DNA of 64,000 nucleotides. It comes from Streptomyces sp. NBC_01717 (GTDB taxonomy: Bacteria; Actinomycetota; Actinomycetes; Streptomycetales; Streptomycetaceae). Both the position numbers and the translations under genes were made by a program. The notes under the pieces are model-generated. The model did no database searches. It was not told the origin of the DNA and saw nothing but the letters and a program-made list of their open reading frames with translations. Positions 26,587 through 34,612 of this stretch are shown one piece after another (positions within the stretch are counted from its first letter, which is position 1; the number at the start of each line of letters is the position of its first letter). Where the stretch lies: positions 1,674,001-1,738,000 of the forward strand of contig NZ_CP109178.1 in the NCBI RefSeq assembly GCF_036248255.1, written 5' to 3'.

Positions 26587-27093
26587 TCAGCGCCGGGCCC
26601 CGCCGATGCGTCCCTCCAGCTGGACCAGCAATTCACTGAGCTGCTCGCTGAGTTCGCCGCGGGTCCGCTCGTCGAGGCCGGAGAGCACGGCGCGTTCGTA
26701 CGCCAGCTGCCGGGGCAGCAGCTGGTCGACCAGGGCGCGGCCCTCCTCGGTGAGACGGACGTGTGTGACGCGCCGGTCGCGCTCGTCGCTGCGGCGGTCG
26801 ACCAGGCCGCGCTCCTGGAGGATCCGGAGGCGCTTGGTGACGGCCGCACCGGAGGAGAACGTCTCCCTGGCCAGTTCGCCGGGGGTGAGTTCGCGGTCGG
26901 TACGCCGTACGGCGCCCAGCAGGTCGAATTCGGCGCGGGAGAGTCCGGCGGCGCGCAGCGGGGCGTCCTCCGCCTGCTGGAGCAGGGCGGCACAGCGGTT
27001 GATGCGGCCGATGAGTTCCATCGGTCCGGTGTCCAGCTCCGGGTTGACGGCGTGCCACTGCCGTACCACCGAGGCGACGATGTCGTCGGTCAC
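26587..27093 (-). CDS. MarR-family transcriptional regulator
   Basis: About 168 residues from GTG 27093, preceded by GGAG. The winged helix-turn-helix is visible in RAAGLSRAEFDLLGAVRRTDRELTPGELARETFSSGAAVTKRLRILQERGLVDRRSDERDRRVTHVRLTEEGRALV, typical of MarR proteins. The start overlaps the stop of the FUSC gene (GTGA), so the regulator is the second gene of the operon and probably represses it, releasing on binding an aromatic or other toxic ligand. A candidate operator lies at 28936-28947 in front of FUSC. Confidence 0.92.
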   Translation of the reverse strand: MTDDIVASVVRQWHAVNPELDTGPMELIGRINRCAALLQQAEDAPLRAAGLSRAEFDLLGAVRRTDRELTPGELARETFSSGAAVTKRLRILQERGLVDRRSDERDRRVTHVRLTEEGRALVDQLLPRQLAYERAVLSGLDERTRGELSEQLSELLVQLEGRIGGARR

Positions 27094-28916
27094 ACCGCTC
27101 CGTTCTCCGGGGCGGGGGCGATCAGCCCCTGCCGTGTTGCTGTCGCCGCGAGCGTACGGTGTCCGGCCTGCTCGGCCGCGAGAATGTGCTCCTCGGGCAG
27201 GGCGCGCTGCCACCATTCGCCGGCTGCCGTGTCGCCGGCCTCGCGCAGTTCGACGAGCGATCCGGTGAGCCTGCGGCGGGCGGCATCGAGGGCGGCGGGC
27301 GCGGGCGCCGGGGCTGCGATGGTCCGTACGGCGTGGGCCCGGGCCCGGTCGGTGGCGGCGAGGGCCCGTTCCAGCCGTCCGGTGGCCCGTCGGTTGGTGA
27401 CGGCCATGGCGGCGAGGATTCCGACGGCGGCGCCGATGACGGTGTCCAGGACCCGGTCGCCGATGAGCTCTCCGGCCGGGTGTGTGCCGCCGAACTCCAG
27501 GACGAGGAGCGCCATCGGGGTCACGGCTATGGAGCCGAGCCAGTAGTTACGGGTGATCAGGGCCTCCGCGGCGAAGTTGAAGAAGAGGCAGCAGCCGATG
27601 AGTGCGAGCGAACTCGTCCGGGAGACGGGAAGGACCACGGCGAAGACGAGCACACCGAGGAGGTTGCCGAGGGTGCGCTGCAGGGCGCGGTTCCAGGAGA
27701 GCGTGACATTGGCCTGGTAGAGGGAGGCGGCGGTGACGATCGCCCAGTAGGGGCGGCCTACGCCGACGGCCATCGAGACATATCCGGCGAGGGCGCAACC
27801 GATGAGGGCGCGGGCGGCGATGGGCAGCAGCGGGGAGCCGGGGGCCAGTGCGCGCAGCACCGCCCGGCGGGCGTCGCGCCGGCCCACGGTCCGGCGCGCG
27901 GCCCGCTCGGCGTCGATCCCGAAGAGCTCCTCGGCGGTGCCGGGGGCGGGTGGCGGGGTGGGGACGGGGCCTCGGGCCCGGGTCTGCCGGGCCCAGGTCC
28001 GAAGCCGGTCGGGGCCGGCGACGCGGGCTTCGAGGTTTTGGCCGCCGGTGTCGGTGCCGACGGCCGTAGGCGCGGGCTCGCCGTCGCGGTCCGCCGTACG
28101 GGCGTGGCCACCGCCGTCGGCGTCGCCGACCCGACGCTCATGGACGCCGGGGTGCGCACCGAGGGCTCCCCGGGCGAGCGCGGCTTCGGCGTGGACGACG
28201 AGCCGCTCCAGCTCCCGGCGTACGGGGGTGGGGCGCCCGGCGGCGAGCAGTGTCTGCCAGGCCGTGTGGACGGCGGCGGCCGCGGCGTGCCGGGTGCGGT
28301 GCCCGGGGTGGTCCGCGTACGCGGCGGCAGCGGTCAGGGCTCGGGCGGTCGCGCGCCGCTCCGGGCCCTCCCGGCGCAGCAGCGCGGGCCCGACGGTGAC
28401 CAGCCAGGAGACCGTGCCCGCGGCCGCGGTCAGCGCCAGGTGTCCGGGGACCTGGCCGAGGTGCTGCGGGGCGAAGAGTGCGGCCGAGGTGACGAAGGTG
28501 AAGATCACCGGTCCGGGCGGTCCGATGCGGGTGGCGTCGCAGAGCACCTTCTGCCCGGCCGCGAGAAGCGCGCCGACGGCGATCAACACGGCGGTCGAGT
28601 CGGTGAGTGAGGCCGTGACCAGGGATATCGCCATGCCGATGAGCATGCCGACGACGACTCCGGCGACGGTACGGGCGCGGCGGGCGTACGGGAGGCTGTG
28701 GCCGTACAGCGCACAGAGCGAGCCGGCCATCGTGTACATCACGAGGTCGAGCCGGCCGAAGGCGAAGAGCGCAAGATTCGGTACGGCGGAGGCGACGACC
28801 ACGCTCAGCGCCGGCTTGAACCACATGTCCGAGGGACGGGTCAGGCGCAACGGGCCGACCAGGGGAAGTCTGCGGACGGAGGAGGGCTGCCGGGTACGAA
28901 TGGTTGAATCGCTCAC
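27090..28916 (-). CDS. FUSC-family inner membrane transporter
   Basis: This 608-residue protein has two blocks of membrane helices. The N-terminal block includes VASAVPNLALFAFGRLDLVMYTMAGSLCALYGHSLPYARRARTVAGVVVGMLIGMAISLV; the C-terminal block is the FUSC_2 repeat GCALAGYVSMAVGVGRPYWAIVTAASLYQANVTLSWNRALQRTLGNLLGVLVF, with the conserved PYWAIVTAASL and RTLGNLLG motifs of the FUSC/YccS/AaeB group. Relatives export aromatic acids, fusaric acid or other small toxic carboxylates. The substrate is unknown. It is translationally coupled to the MarR gene and divergent from the VOC gene. Confidence 0.88.
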   Translation of the reverse strand: MSDSTIRTRQPSSVRRLPLVGPLRLTRPSDMWFKPALSVVVASAVPNLALFAFGRLDLVMYTMAGSLCALYGHSLPYARRARTVAGVVVGMLIGMAISLVTASLTDSTAVLIAVGALLAAGQKVLCDATRIGPPGPVIFTFVTSAALFAPQHLGQVPGHLALTAAAGTVSWLVTVGPALLRREGPERRATARALTAAAAYADHPGHRTRHAAAAAVHTAWQTLLAAGRPTPVRRELERLVVHAEAALARGALGAHPGVHERRVGDADGGGHARTADRDGEPAPTAVGTDTGGQNLEARVAGPDRLRTWARQTRARGPVPTPPPAPGTAEELFGIDAERAARRTVGRRDARRAVLRALAPGSPLLPIAARALIGCALAGYVSMAVGVGRPYWAIVTAASLYQANVTLSWNRALQRTLGNLLGVLVFAVVLPVSRTSSLALIGCCLFFNFAAEALITRNYWLGSIAVTPMALLVLEFGGTHPAGELIGDRVLDTVIGAAVGILAAMAVTNRRATGRLERALAATDRARAHAVRTIAAPAPAPAALDAARRRLTGSLVELREAGDTAAGEWWQRALPEEHILAAEQAGHRTLAATATRQGLIAPAPENGAV

Positions 28917-28950
28917 CCAAACACTTTAGCAGATATTACACTCGTAAAAC
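28917..28950 (-). promoter_or_regulatory. A/T-rich dyad, candidate MarR operator of the FUSC operon
   Basis: The region contains TTAC-ACTC-GTAA (28936-28947), a perfect 4+4 dyad in unusually A/T-rich sequence just upstream of the FUSC start. A repeated GTGTTT lies on both sides of it on the minus strand. MarR proteins usually bind dyads in their own promoter, so autoregulation is likely. Support is positional only. Confidence 0.4.
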
Positions 28951-29059
28951 ACTTCTCTTGCCACGCGGCGCACTGGCCCCGCCCCCCGGCCGGCCATAGC
29001 GTGCGAGAAGACGGACCTCTACGCGTCCACGCAGTGACAGAGGGAACAGAGGAAACGCA

Positions 29060-29824
29060 ATGAAGCTCACCGAACCGGTGTCCGGTGGCCCCTGCTGGGT
29101 CGAGCTCAGCACGCCCGACATCGCGGCAGCCAAGGCGTTCTACGCGGCGCTCTTCGGCTGGCGGTCCGAGACCGACCCGCGCGAGGAGGCCGGCGGCTAC
29201 ACGCTGGCGCACCTCGGTGATGAGCGCGTCGCCGCACTCAGCCCTGTCTATCAGCCGGGCCAGCCGCCGGCCTGGACGGTCTCGTTCGCCACCGAGGACA
29301 CGGACGCCACGGTCGACAAGGTGACGGCGACAGGCGGCTCGCAGCTGGTCGGCCCGATGGACGTCTTCGACCAGGGGAGGTTCGCGGTGGTCGCGGACCC
29401 CACCGGCGCGGTGTTCTCGCTGTGGCAGGGCCGCGCCTTCGCGGGCGCCGACCTGCTGAACGAGCCGGGCGCGCTCGGCTGGGTCGAACTCGTCACCCGA
29501 GAGGCCGATGCCGCCCTCTCCTTCTACCCGGCGGTCTTCGGCTGGACGGTCACCGCGTCGGAGACATACCCGCAGTGGGGCGTGGACGGCGCCGATTTCG
29601 GCGGCATGCTGGTGATGGACGACAAGTTCCCGCCCGAGGCACCGCCGAATTGGCTGCCCTACTTCGCGGTGACCGACGTCGACGCGACCGCGGCCACCGC
29701 ACAGGGCGCGGGCGGCCAGCTGATGATGCCGCCGGCGAGCGTCCCGGGCGGACCACGGATCGCGGTGGTGCGTGACCCGCAGGGCGCGGTCTTCGGCATC
29801 TACCTGGCGGGCGAGGAAGGCTAA
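29060..29824 (+). CDS. VOC-family protein with two glyoxalase-like domains
   Basis: A 254-residue protein made of two tandem vicinal-oxygen-chelate domains. The first begins CWVELSTPDIAAAKAFYAALFGWRSE and closes with FAVVADPTGAVFSLWQ. The second begins LGWVELVTREADAALSFYPAVFGW and closes with IAVVRDPQGAVFGIYLAGEEG. This two-domain form is common in Streptomyces and is annotated as glyoxalase/bleomycin-resistance-like; substrates are unknown. The ATG has GAGGAAA upstream. The TAA stop (29822-29824) lies at the junction with the inverted-repeat element downstream, so the original C-terminus may have been altered by that insertion. Confidence 0.92.
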   Translation: MKLTEPVSGGPCWVELSTPDIAAAKAFYAALFGWRSETDPREEAGGYTLAHLGDERVAALSPVYQPGQPPAWTVSFATEDTDATVDKVTATGGSQLVGPMDVFDQGRFAVVADPTGAVFSLWQGRAFAGADLLNEPGALGWVELVTREADAALSFYPAVFGWTVTASETYPQWGVDGADFGGMLVMDDKFPPEAPPNWLPYFAVTDVDATAATAQGAGGQLMMPPASVPGGPRIAVVRDPQGAVFGIYLAGEEG

Positions 29825-30011
29825 GGGTTGTCCCGTAATCCCTGGTGGATCAGCGCGCGGCATCCCTGGTGGATCGGCGCGCGGCGTCGGATGCGGTGCA
29901 TCGCAAGGCGAAGGGGCGTCCCCATACCGGATGTATTCGGGCGTTCCGACAACGCGGCGAGGTGCCGTAGCTGTCGTCGCGCGCCCGCCGGGGATTACGG
30001 GACAGCCCTTA
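29822..30011. mobile_element. MITE-like element with terminal inverted repeats
   Basis: A roughly 186-bp segment begins AGGGTTGTCCCGTAATCCC and ends with the inverse complement of AGGGCTGTCCCGTAATCCC; the ends match over about 24 bp with two differences. TA dinucleotides flank both sides (29822-29823 and 30010-30011), as expected for a TA target duplication. No transposase reading frame is present. Inside, a 24-bp unit (starting TCCCTGGTGGATC) is duplicated in tandem at 29839-29887. GGGCTGTCCCGTAA-type ends are recurrent in Streptomyces insertion sequences, so it is probably a non-autonomous derivative mobilised in trans. Confidence 0.75.
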
Positions 30012-30060
30012 GGGCCTCTCGTTCGGATCACGGCCGGGGCCGGGGCCGTCACCCGGATCT

Positions 30061-30225
30061 GTGTCCGGTCGCCGACGGCACTGTCCATGCCGGGGGCCGC
30101 TGCTGGAGTCGCCCGCCACGGAGCGCCGGGCGACACTGATCGCGACGCCCACGGACCGGCGCACCCACCGGTTCGACATCCGTCCGCACGGCGCCGGCCA
30201 AACGGTCCTCCTGGAGTTCAGCTGA
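30061..30225 (+). pseudogene. pcaG: pcaG remnant: 3' end of protocatechuate 3,4-dioxygenase alpha subunit
   Basis: Reading 30091-30225 in frame gives PLLESPATERRATLIA followed by RFDIRPHGAGQTVLLEF and TGA. This matches the conserved C-terminus of PcaG (PLLNLIPEAQRRETLIA and RFDIRIQGEGETVFFDF in Pseudomonas). A VTRI tetrapeptide at 30048-30059, in another frame, could be the preceding conserved VTRIYF segment, implying a frameshift. No other part of pcaG, and no pcaH, lies upstream; instead the MITE-like element and the VOC gene are there. The stop overlaps the pcaB ATG (TGATG), preserving the original pcaG-pcaB coupling. This is therefore a truncated relic. Confidence 0.82.
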
Positions 30226-31631
30226 TGTACGAGAGCGATGCAGGCCTGCTCGCCCCCGGGCGGGCCGGCTCCCCCGCCGAGGCCACCACCGGCGACAGCG
30301 CCTTCCTTCAGGCGATGCTCGACGCCGAGGCCGCACTGACCCGCGCCCAGTCCGCCTGCGGACTCGCCCCCGCCGAAGCAGGGCGTGCGGTGACGGAGAC
30401 GGCGGACGCCGGACGCTTCGACGTACGCGATCTGGCGCTGCGGGCCCGCTCCGGCGGCAACCCGGTCATCCCCCTCGTCGTGGACCTCATGGCGGCGGTT
30501 CCCGAGGACGCCCGGCCGTATGTGCACCGGGGTGCGACCAGCCAGGACATCCTCGACACGGCCGCGATGCTGGTCGCCTCGCGGACGCTGGCAACGGTTC
30601 TCGACGATCTGGAACGCGCGGCGGGCGAGGTGGCACGGCACGCGACCACGCACCGTGACACACAGATGGCGGGGCGCACACTCACCCAGCACGCCGTGCC
30701 GACCACGTTCGGGCTGAAGGCTGCGGGATGGCGTGCGCTGATCCTCGACGCCAGGGACCGGCTGACTGCGGTACGGGCCTCGCTGCCCGCCCAACTGGGT
30801 GGCGCGGCAGGCACATTGGCGGCCTTCTCCGCCTTCTCCGCCCCCGCACAAGAGGACACCGAAGAGCAGGAGGAGACCGACGGGCAGGAGGAGACCGACG
30901 GGCACGAGGAGGTCGACCTGCTTGCTCTGGTCGCCGCCTACGCACGCGAACTCGGGCTGGCGGAACCGGTGTTGCCCTGGCACACCCTGCGTACCCCGAT
31001 CGCCGATCTCGCCGGTGCGCTCGCCTTCACCGCGGGCGCTCTCGGCAAGATGGCCGCCGATGTGCTCACGCTCTCCCGCACCGAGATCGGCGAGGTCGAG
31101 GAGGAAGAGGGTGGCGATTCGTCGGCGTTGCCGCACAAGGCGAATCCGGTGCACGCCACGCTGATCGCGGCGGCCGCCCGCCGCGCCCCGGGCCTGGCGG
31201 CCACCCTGTACGGCTCGCTGGCCGCCGAGGACGAGCGGCCCGCCGGGGCGTGGCACGCAGAGTGGGAGCCGCTGCGCGATCTGCTGCGGCTCGTCGGCGG
31301 CGCGGCGCGCGACGGCGCCGCGCTCGCGGCCGGACTGCGGGTCGTCCCGTACGCCATGCGGGAGAACCTACAGCTCACCGACGGTCTGATCGTCTCGGAG
31401 CGACTGGCTGCCGTGTTCGCCGACCGGATCGGGCGGGCGCGGGCCAGGGAGGTGCTCGCAGCCGCGGCGGAGCGTGCTCACTCCGAGACGACGGACCTCG
31501 CCGATGTGCTCTTCGACGTCCTGCGCGAGGAACCCGAGCTCGCCGGGCTCGATCTGGCGGAACTGACCGACCCCACCCGGTACACCGGGTCCGCGGGCCC
31601 TCTCACCGACCGGGCACTGGAACGCCGATGA
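30225..31631 (+). CDS. pcaB: 3-carboxy-cis,cis-muconate cycloisomerase
   Basis: A 468-residue fumarase/aspartase-superfamily enzyme, matching PcaB, which cyclises beta-carboxymuconate in the protocatechuate branch of the beta-ketoadipate pathway. Family blocks are clear: VHRGATSQDILDTA, GRTLTQHAVPTTFGLKAAGW, the signature loop GDSSALPHKANPVHATLIAAAARRAP, and GAWHAEWEPLRDLLRL. Between LAAFSAFSAPA and VDLLALVAAYARELGLAEPVLPWHTLRTP there is an insertion of about 25 acidic, repetitive residues (DTEEQEETDGQEETDGHEE) not usual for the family. Its former partners pcaH and most of pcaG are gone, and pcaL is not downstream, so the gene may be a leftover, although the reading frame is intact. Confidence 0.9.
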   Translation: MYESDAGLLAPGRAGSPAEATTGDSAFLQAMLDAEAALTRAQSACGLAPAEAGRAVTETADAGRFDVRDLALRARSGGNPVIPLVVDLMAAVPEDARPYVHRGATSQDILDTAAMLVASRTLATVLDDLERAAGEVARHATTHRDTQMAGRTLTQHAVPTTFGLKAAGWRALILDARDRLTAVRASLPAQLGGAAGTLAAFSAFSAPAQEDTEEQEETDGQEETDGHEEVDLLALVAAYARELGLAEPVLPWHTLRTPIADLAGALAFTAGALGKMAADVLTLSRTEIGEVEEEEGGDSSALPHKANPVHATLIAAAARRAPGLAATLYGSLAAEDERPAGAWHAEWEPLRDLLRLVGGAARDGAALAAGLRVVPYAMRENLQLTDGLIVSERLAAVFADRIGRARAREVLAAAAERAHSETTDLADVLFDVLREEPELAGLDLAELTDPTRYTGSAGPLTDRALERR

Positions 31632-31685
31632 CTCCTTCCCCCGCGCCTCGGTGACGGCAGACCGGCCCGGGCCATCATCACGCGG

Positions 31686-32345
31686 TCACCGCTGAGGGCC
31701 GTCGGGGCGGGCACCCCGACCGGCGACGACCCTCGCCCCGTCGCCCCGGATCCGGGCATGGATGTGCATGTCGTGCCAGCCGTCGGCGTGCAGATGGCCC
31801 CGCCGCCGGGTGCCCTCCAGCGCGAAACCCGACTTGGTCGCGACGCGGCAGGACGCCTCGTTCATGACCGAGTGGGCGAGTTCCAGACGCTCGAAGCCGA
31901 CCTCGTCGAAGGCCCAGCGCGCCACGGCGGCCACGGACCTTGGTGCGACGCCCTGCCCGCGGGCGGCGGGCAGGGTCCAGTAGGCGCATTCGGCCTGTCC
32001 GATGCCCAGCATCAGCGAGCGGAGCGAGATCCGTCCGAGCAGTTCCTCGGCTCCGTCCGGCGCGCCGTCCTTCGGGCGGACGACCGCCCAGTGGACACCG
32101 GTCTCGGCGTGCCAGGCGTCCTGCCACTGTTCGATCCAGTCACGGGCCTCGTCCCCGGAGTCGGCCCGCCGCAGGTGCCAGCGTTGGATCGCCGGGTCCG
32201 AGAAGGCGGCGAGAACGGCGGGGGCGTCGGTGCGCTCCCACGGTCGCAGGAGCAGATCGCCGGCGACCGGCAGGGCGGGCTGCGCACCTTCCGCGAGACG
32301 GCCGGAAGGGATGTGGGGCGGCACCAGGTAGGGCATGTCCGTCAT
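31686..32345 (-). CDS. GNAT-family N-acetyltransferase (RimJ-like)
   Basis: About 219 residues from ATG 32345 (MTDMPYLVPPHIPSGRLAEG). The GNAT core runs from LLLRPWERTDAPAVLAAFSDPAIQRWHL through AECAYWTLPAARGQGVAPRSVAAVARWAFDEVGFERLELAHSVMNEASCRVATKSGFALEGTRRRGHLHADGWHDMHIHARI, closely resembling RimJ/RimL-type enzymes that acetylate protein N-termini or small amines. It converges with pcaB; the stop codons are 54 bases apart. Confidence 0.92.
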   Translation of the reverse strand: MTDMPYLVPPHIPSGRLAEGAQPALPVAGDLLLRPWERTDAPAVLAAFSDPAIQRWHLRRADSGDEARDWIEQWQDAWHAETGVHWAVVRPKDGAPDGAEELLGRISLRSLMLGIGQAECAYWTLPAARGQGVAPRSVAAVARWAFDEVGFERLELAHSVMNEASCRVATKSGFALEGTRRRGHLHADGWHDMHIHARIRGDGARVVAGRGARPDGPQR

Positions 32346-32406
32346 CGTCCCACCGAGGGGCGCCCGTCCCGGGCAGCGGCCGTGCGGCCGTCCCGGGGAC
32401 AAGCCT

Positions 32407-32455
32407 CCGCCCGCGCCCCCGTACACGCGTGTAAGCGTGTAAGGGGCGCGGGCGG
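32407..32455 (-). terminator. Long hairpin downstream of the scramblase-like gene
   Basis: Perfect 13-bp arms CCGCCCGCGCCCC (32407-32419) and GGGGCGCGGGCGG (32443-32455), 25 bases beyond the stop of the minus-strand gene at 32480. Very likely its terminator. Confidence 0.7.
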
Positions 32456-32479
32456 TGCGTGCCGTGCGGAAGGGGCCGG

Positions 32480-33346
32480 TCAGCCGAGGCCGCGGGCGTC
32501 CTGCTTGAGGGCGGTGTCCACGGTCAGTGCCGTTGCCACGACGAGGCTCAGCAGCGGCTCGGGCAGCTGGTAGTGGATCTGCAGCACGTAGTTGTCCGCC
32601 GTCGTGAACAGCGTCTTCGCGAGGCCTTCCCAGGTCTTGGTGATCCGGGCGATCTCCGCGTCGTTGTGGTCGACGATCGCGAAGTTCCAGGCGCGCCAGT
32701 TCTCCGCCTTGATGGCACCGATCTTCTGACCGTCGACCATGATGGCGAAGTTGATCTTGCCGATGGCGTTCTGCTGGACGATCTCGCCGACGGGGCTGCC
32801 GTCCGGGCGCTGCACGACGACCCTGGACTTGATGAACTTCGCCGGGCGGGTCAGGAGCAGCTGCGGCTGACCGTACGCGTCACGGATCTCGAGCTTGTGG
32901 GTGAGGTACTGGTCGATGCTGGAGACGAACCGCAGCACCTTGCGCAGCGCGCTCTGGCCGACCTGGATGACCGAGCCGATCGTGTTGCCGTGCTGGTCGA
33001 AGACGCTGTACTCGTTCGTCACCTCGATCAGCTTGGCCTTCTGGTTCACGACCAGGACCTGCTGGTTGAAGAGAGAGGCGCCGCCGGGGACACCACCCTG
33101 CTGAGGCTGCGCCACCTGCTGAGGGGCGAACTGCTGCGGCGCGGCCTGCGGCTGAGCGGGGGCCTGCTGATACTGGGGGGCTGCCTGCTGCTGGGGAACC
33201 TGCCCCTGGGCCGGCGCCTGAGGCTGCTGTCCGCCGGCCGGGTTGGTGTGCTCGGTCCACTGGGAGCCGTCCCAGTAGCGCAGCAGCTGGGGCGCGCCAT
33301 GAGGGTCCGGATACCAGCCCGCAGATACGTTCGAGTGCGTTGTCAC
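32480..33346 (-). CDS. DUF2510 - phospholipid-scramblase-like protein
   Basis: A 288-residue protein starting at GTG 33346. An N-terminal DUF2510 motif (AGWYPDPHGAPQLLRYWDGSQWTEHT) is followed by a linker of about 55 residues made mostly of Pro, Gln and Ala, and then by a scramblase/LURP-one-like beta-barrel: SLFNQQVLVVNQKAKLIEVTNEYSVFDQHGNTIGSVIQVGQ ... RDAYGQPQLLLTRPAKFIKSRVVVQRPDGSPVGEIVQQNAIGKINFAIMVDGQKIGAIKAENWRAWNFAIVDHNDAEIARITKTWEGLAKTLFTTADNYVLQI. The C-terminal helix could insert into a membrane. Scramblase-like proteins in actinobacteria lack an assigned activity. Confidence 0.88.
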   Translation of the reverse strand: MTTHSNVSAGWYPDPHGAPQLLRYWDGSQWTEHTNPAGGQQPQAPAQGQVPQQQAAPQYQQAPAQPQAAPQQFAPQQVAQPQQGGVPGGASLFNQQVLVVNQKAKLIEVTNEYSVFDQHGNTIGSVIQVGQSALRKVLRFVSSIDQYLTHKLEIRDAYGQPQLLLTRPAKFIKSRVVVQRPDGSPVGEIVQQNAIGKINFAIMVDGQKIGAIKAENWRAWNFAIVDHNDAEIARITKTWEGLAKTLFTTADNYVLQIHYQLPEPLLSLVVATALTVDTALKQDARGLG

Positions 33347-33439
33347 CGGGGCACACTATCCCGCCGGTCCGACAGCGGAAGTCTCAACTGCCGCATCCAC
33401 AGCCTCCCCACACTTCTTGAAATTTCACACACCGCTAGG

Positions 33440-33898
33440 ATGTCGGTGATGACCAGGCTCGGCGAACGGCCCTACGCACGGCGCGGTGACGTCCGTGTGT
33501 CCGCCGTGCTCGGCTGGGTGTTCGCCCTGCTCGCCGTGGTCTCGTGCTGTTCGCTCGCCGAGACCGGCGCGGCCGCGCACCACGTCATGACCGCGACGAT
33601 GACCGCGACTGCGACTCCCACCCCGGTCACGGCTCCCGGCGCGACTCCCCCGGCGACCGCGCCCATCGTCGTCGTGGCCGAGGCTCCGGGCGGCCGGGGC
33701 GCCGGCAGTTCCTGCCACGGCGCCGCCGAGCATGCGACACCCGTCGTCCTGTCCCCCCAGGCCGCCCCCGTCGCACTCCCCACCTCGACGGTCGCCGCAC
33801 CGGAAGGCCGGCTCACGGGTGCCGCCGGTGTCCGCGGCCCCTCCAACGATGCCGGTGGCGCCGTCGACCGCCTCCGCCTCCAGGTTCAACGGACCTAG
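33440..33898 (+). CDS. Small exported/membrane protein (possible DUF6153)
   Basis: About 152 residues from ATG 33440. The N-terminus has a hydrophobic segment (VRVSAVLGWVFALLAVVSCCSLAETGAAAHHVM) that can act as a signal anchor. The rest is Ala/Pro/Thr-rich and carries a SCHGAAEHATPVVL motif with Cys and two His. This resembles small DUF6153-type proteins often found near metal-handling genes, but the match is weak. It is divergent from the scramblase-like gene and precedes the DUF3105 gene by 63 bp on the same strand. Confidence 0.6.
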   Translation: MSVMTRLGERPYARRGDVRVSAVLGWVFALLAVVSCCSLAETGAAAHHVMTATMTATATPTPVTAPGATPPATAPIVVVAEAPGGRGAGSSCHGAAEHATPVVLSPQAAPVALPTSTVAAPEGRLTGAAGVRGPSNDAGGAVDRLRLQVQRT

Positions 33899-33961
33899 AA
33901 GCAGGCCCGGTTCTTCCGCCTGCCCACTTTCCGTACATCGTGTTGAACCCGAGGACTCCCC

Positions 33962-34612
33962 ATGGCTTCCGCCAAGAAGCAGCACAGCCCTGCCGCCGCG
34001 CGCCGCGCCAAGCTGGAGGAGGCCCGCCGCAAGGAGCGGGCCCGCGAGCGCCGTAGCCGCATCATCACCATCGCCGCATCCATTGCCGTCGTCGCCGGAC
34101 TCGTCGCGGGCGGCGGCTATCTGATGTCCGCCGCCGACGAGCAGGACCAGGCCGAGGCGCAGGCCAAGTCCTCCCCCGTCCGGGGCGAACGGAGCTGGGA
34201 CAAGCTCACCCAGAACCATGTCCAGAAGAAGGTCGACTACCCGATGAACCCGCCGGTCGGCGGCGACCACAACCCGGTGTGGATGAACTGCGACGCCGAC
34301 GTCTACACCGCGCCGGTCCCGAACGAGAACGCCGTCCACTCGCTGGAGCACGGCGCCGTCTGGGTCACGTACAACGAGAAGGCGAAGCCCGCCGACATCG
34401 AGAAGTTCGCCGACCGCGTCGCCAGGACGCCGTACTCCCTCATGAGCCCGGTGAAGGACCAGGACGCCCCGCTGATCCTCAGCGCCTGGGGCAAGCAGGT
34501 ATCCGTGAAGAGTGCGACCGACGCACGCGTCGCGCAGTTCTTCACCAAGTACGTCCAGGGACCGCAGACTCCGGAGCCGGGCGCCGCGTGCACCGGCGGG
34601 ATCGCCCGGTGA
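33962..34612 (+). CDS. DUF3105 membrane-anchored protein
   Basis: A 216-residue protein. A very basic, lysine/arginine-rich cytoplasmic N-terminus (KLEEARRKERARERRSR) precedes one membrane helix (IITIAASIAVVAGLVAGGGYLM). The extracytoplasmic DUF3105 domain has the conserved histidine motifs YPMNPPVGGDHNPVW and NAVHSLEHGAVWVTY. Its stop overlaps the GTG of the DUF305 gene (GTGA). DUF3105 and DUF305 pairs are common in actinobacteria; the conserved His residues suggest metal binding, probably copper, but no function is established. Confidence 0.92.
   Translation: MASAKKQHSPAAARRAKLEEARRKERARERRSRIITIAASIAVVAGLVAGGGYLMSAADEQDQAEAQAKSSPVRGERSWDKLTQNHVQKKVDYPMNPPVGGDHNPVWMNCDADVYTAPVPNENAVHSLEHGAVWVTYNEKAKPADIEKFADRVARTPYSLMSPVKDQDAPLILSAWGKQVSVKSATDARVAQFFTKYVQGPQTPEPGAACTGGIAR

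Noticed and set aside
26452..27546. Plus-strand frame starting MYEFALGAASVCVLILAVHPWVG
   Set aside because: The start and binding site are plausible, but the frame continues antisense through MarR and FUSC and contains the MarR terminator hairpin. A short membrane peptide cannot be excluded but is not supported.
29772..30224. N-terminal extension of PcaB through the MITE region
   Set aside because: The frame is open, but it reads through the element and the pcaG relic. The ATG at 30225, overlapping the pcaG stop, matches the family N-terminus.
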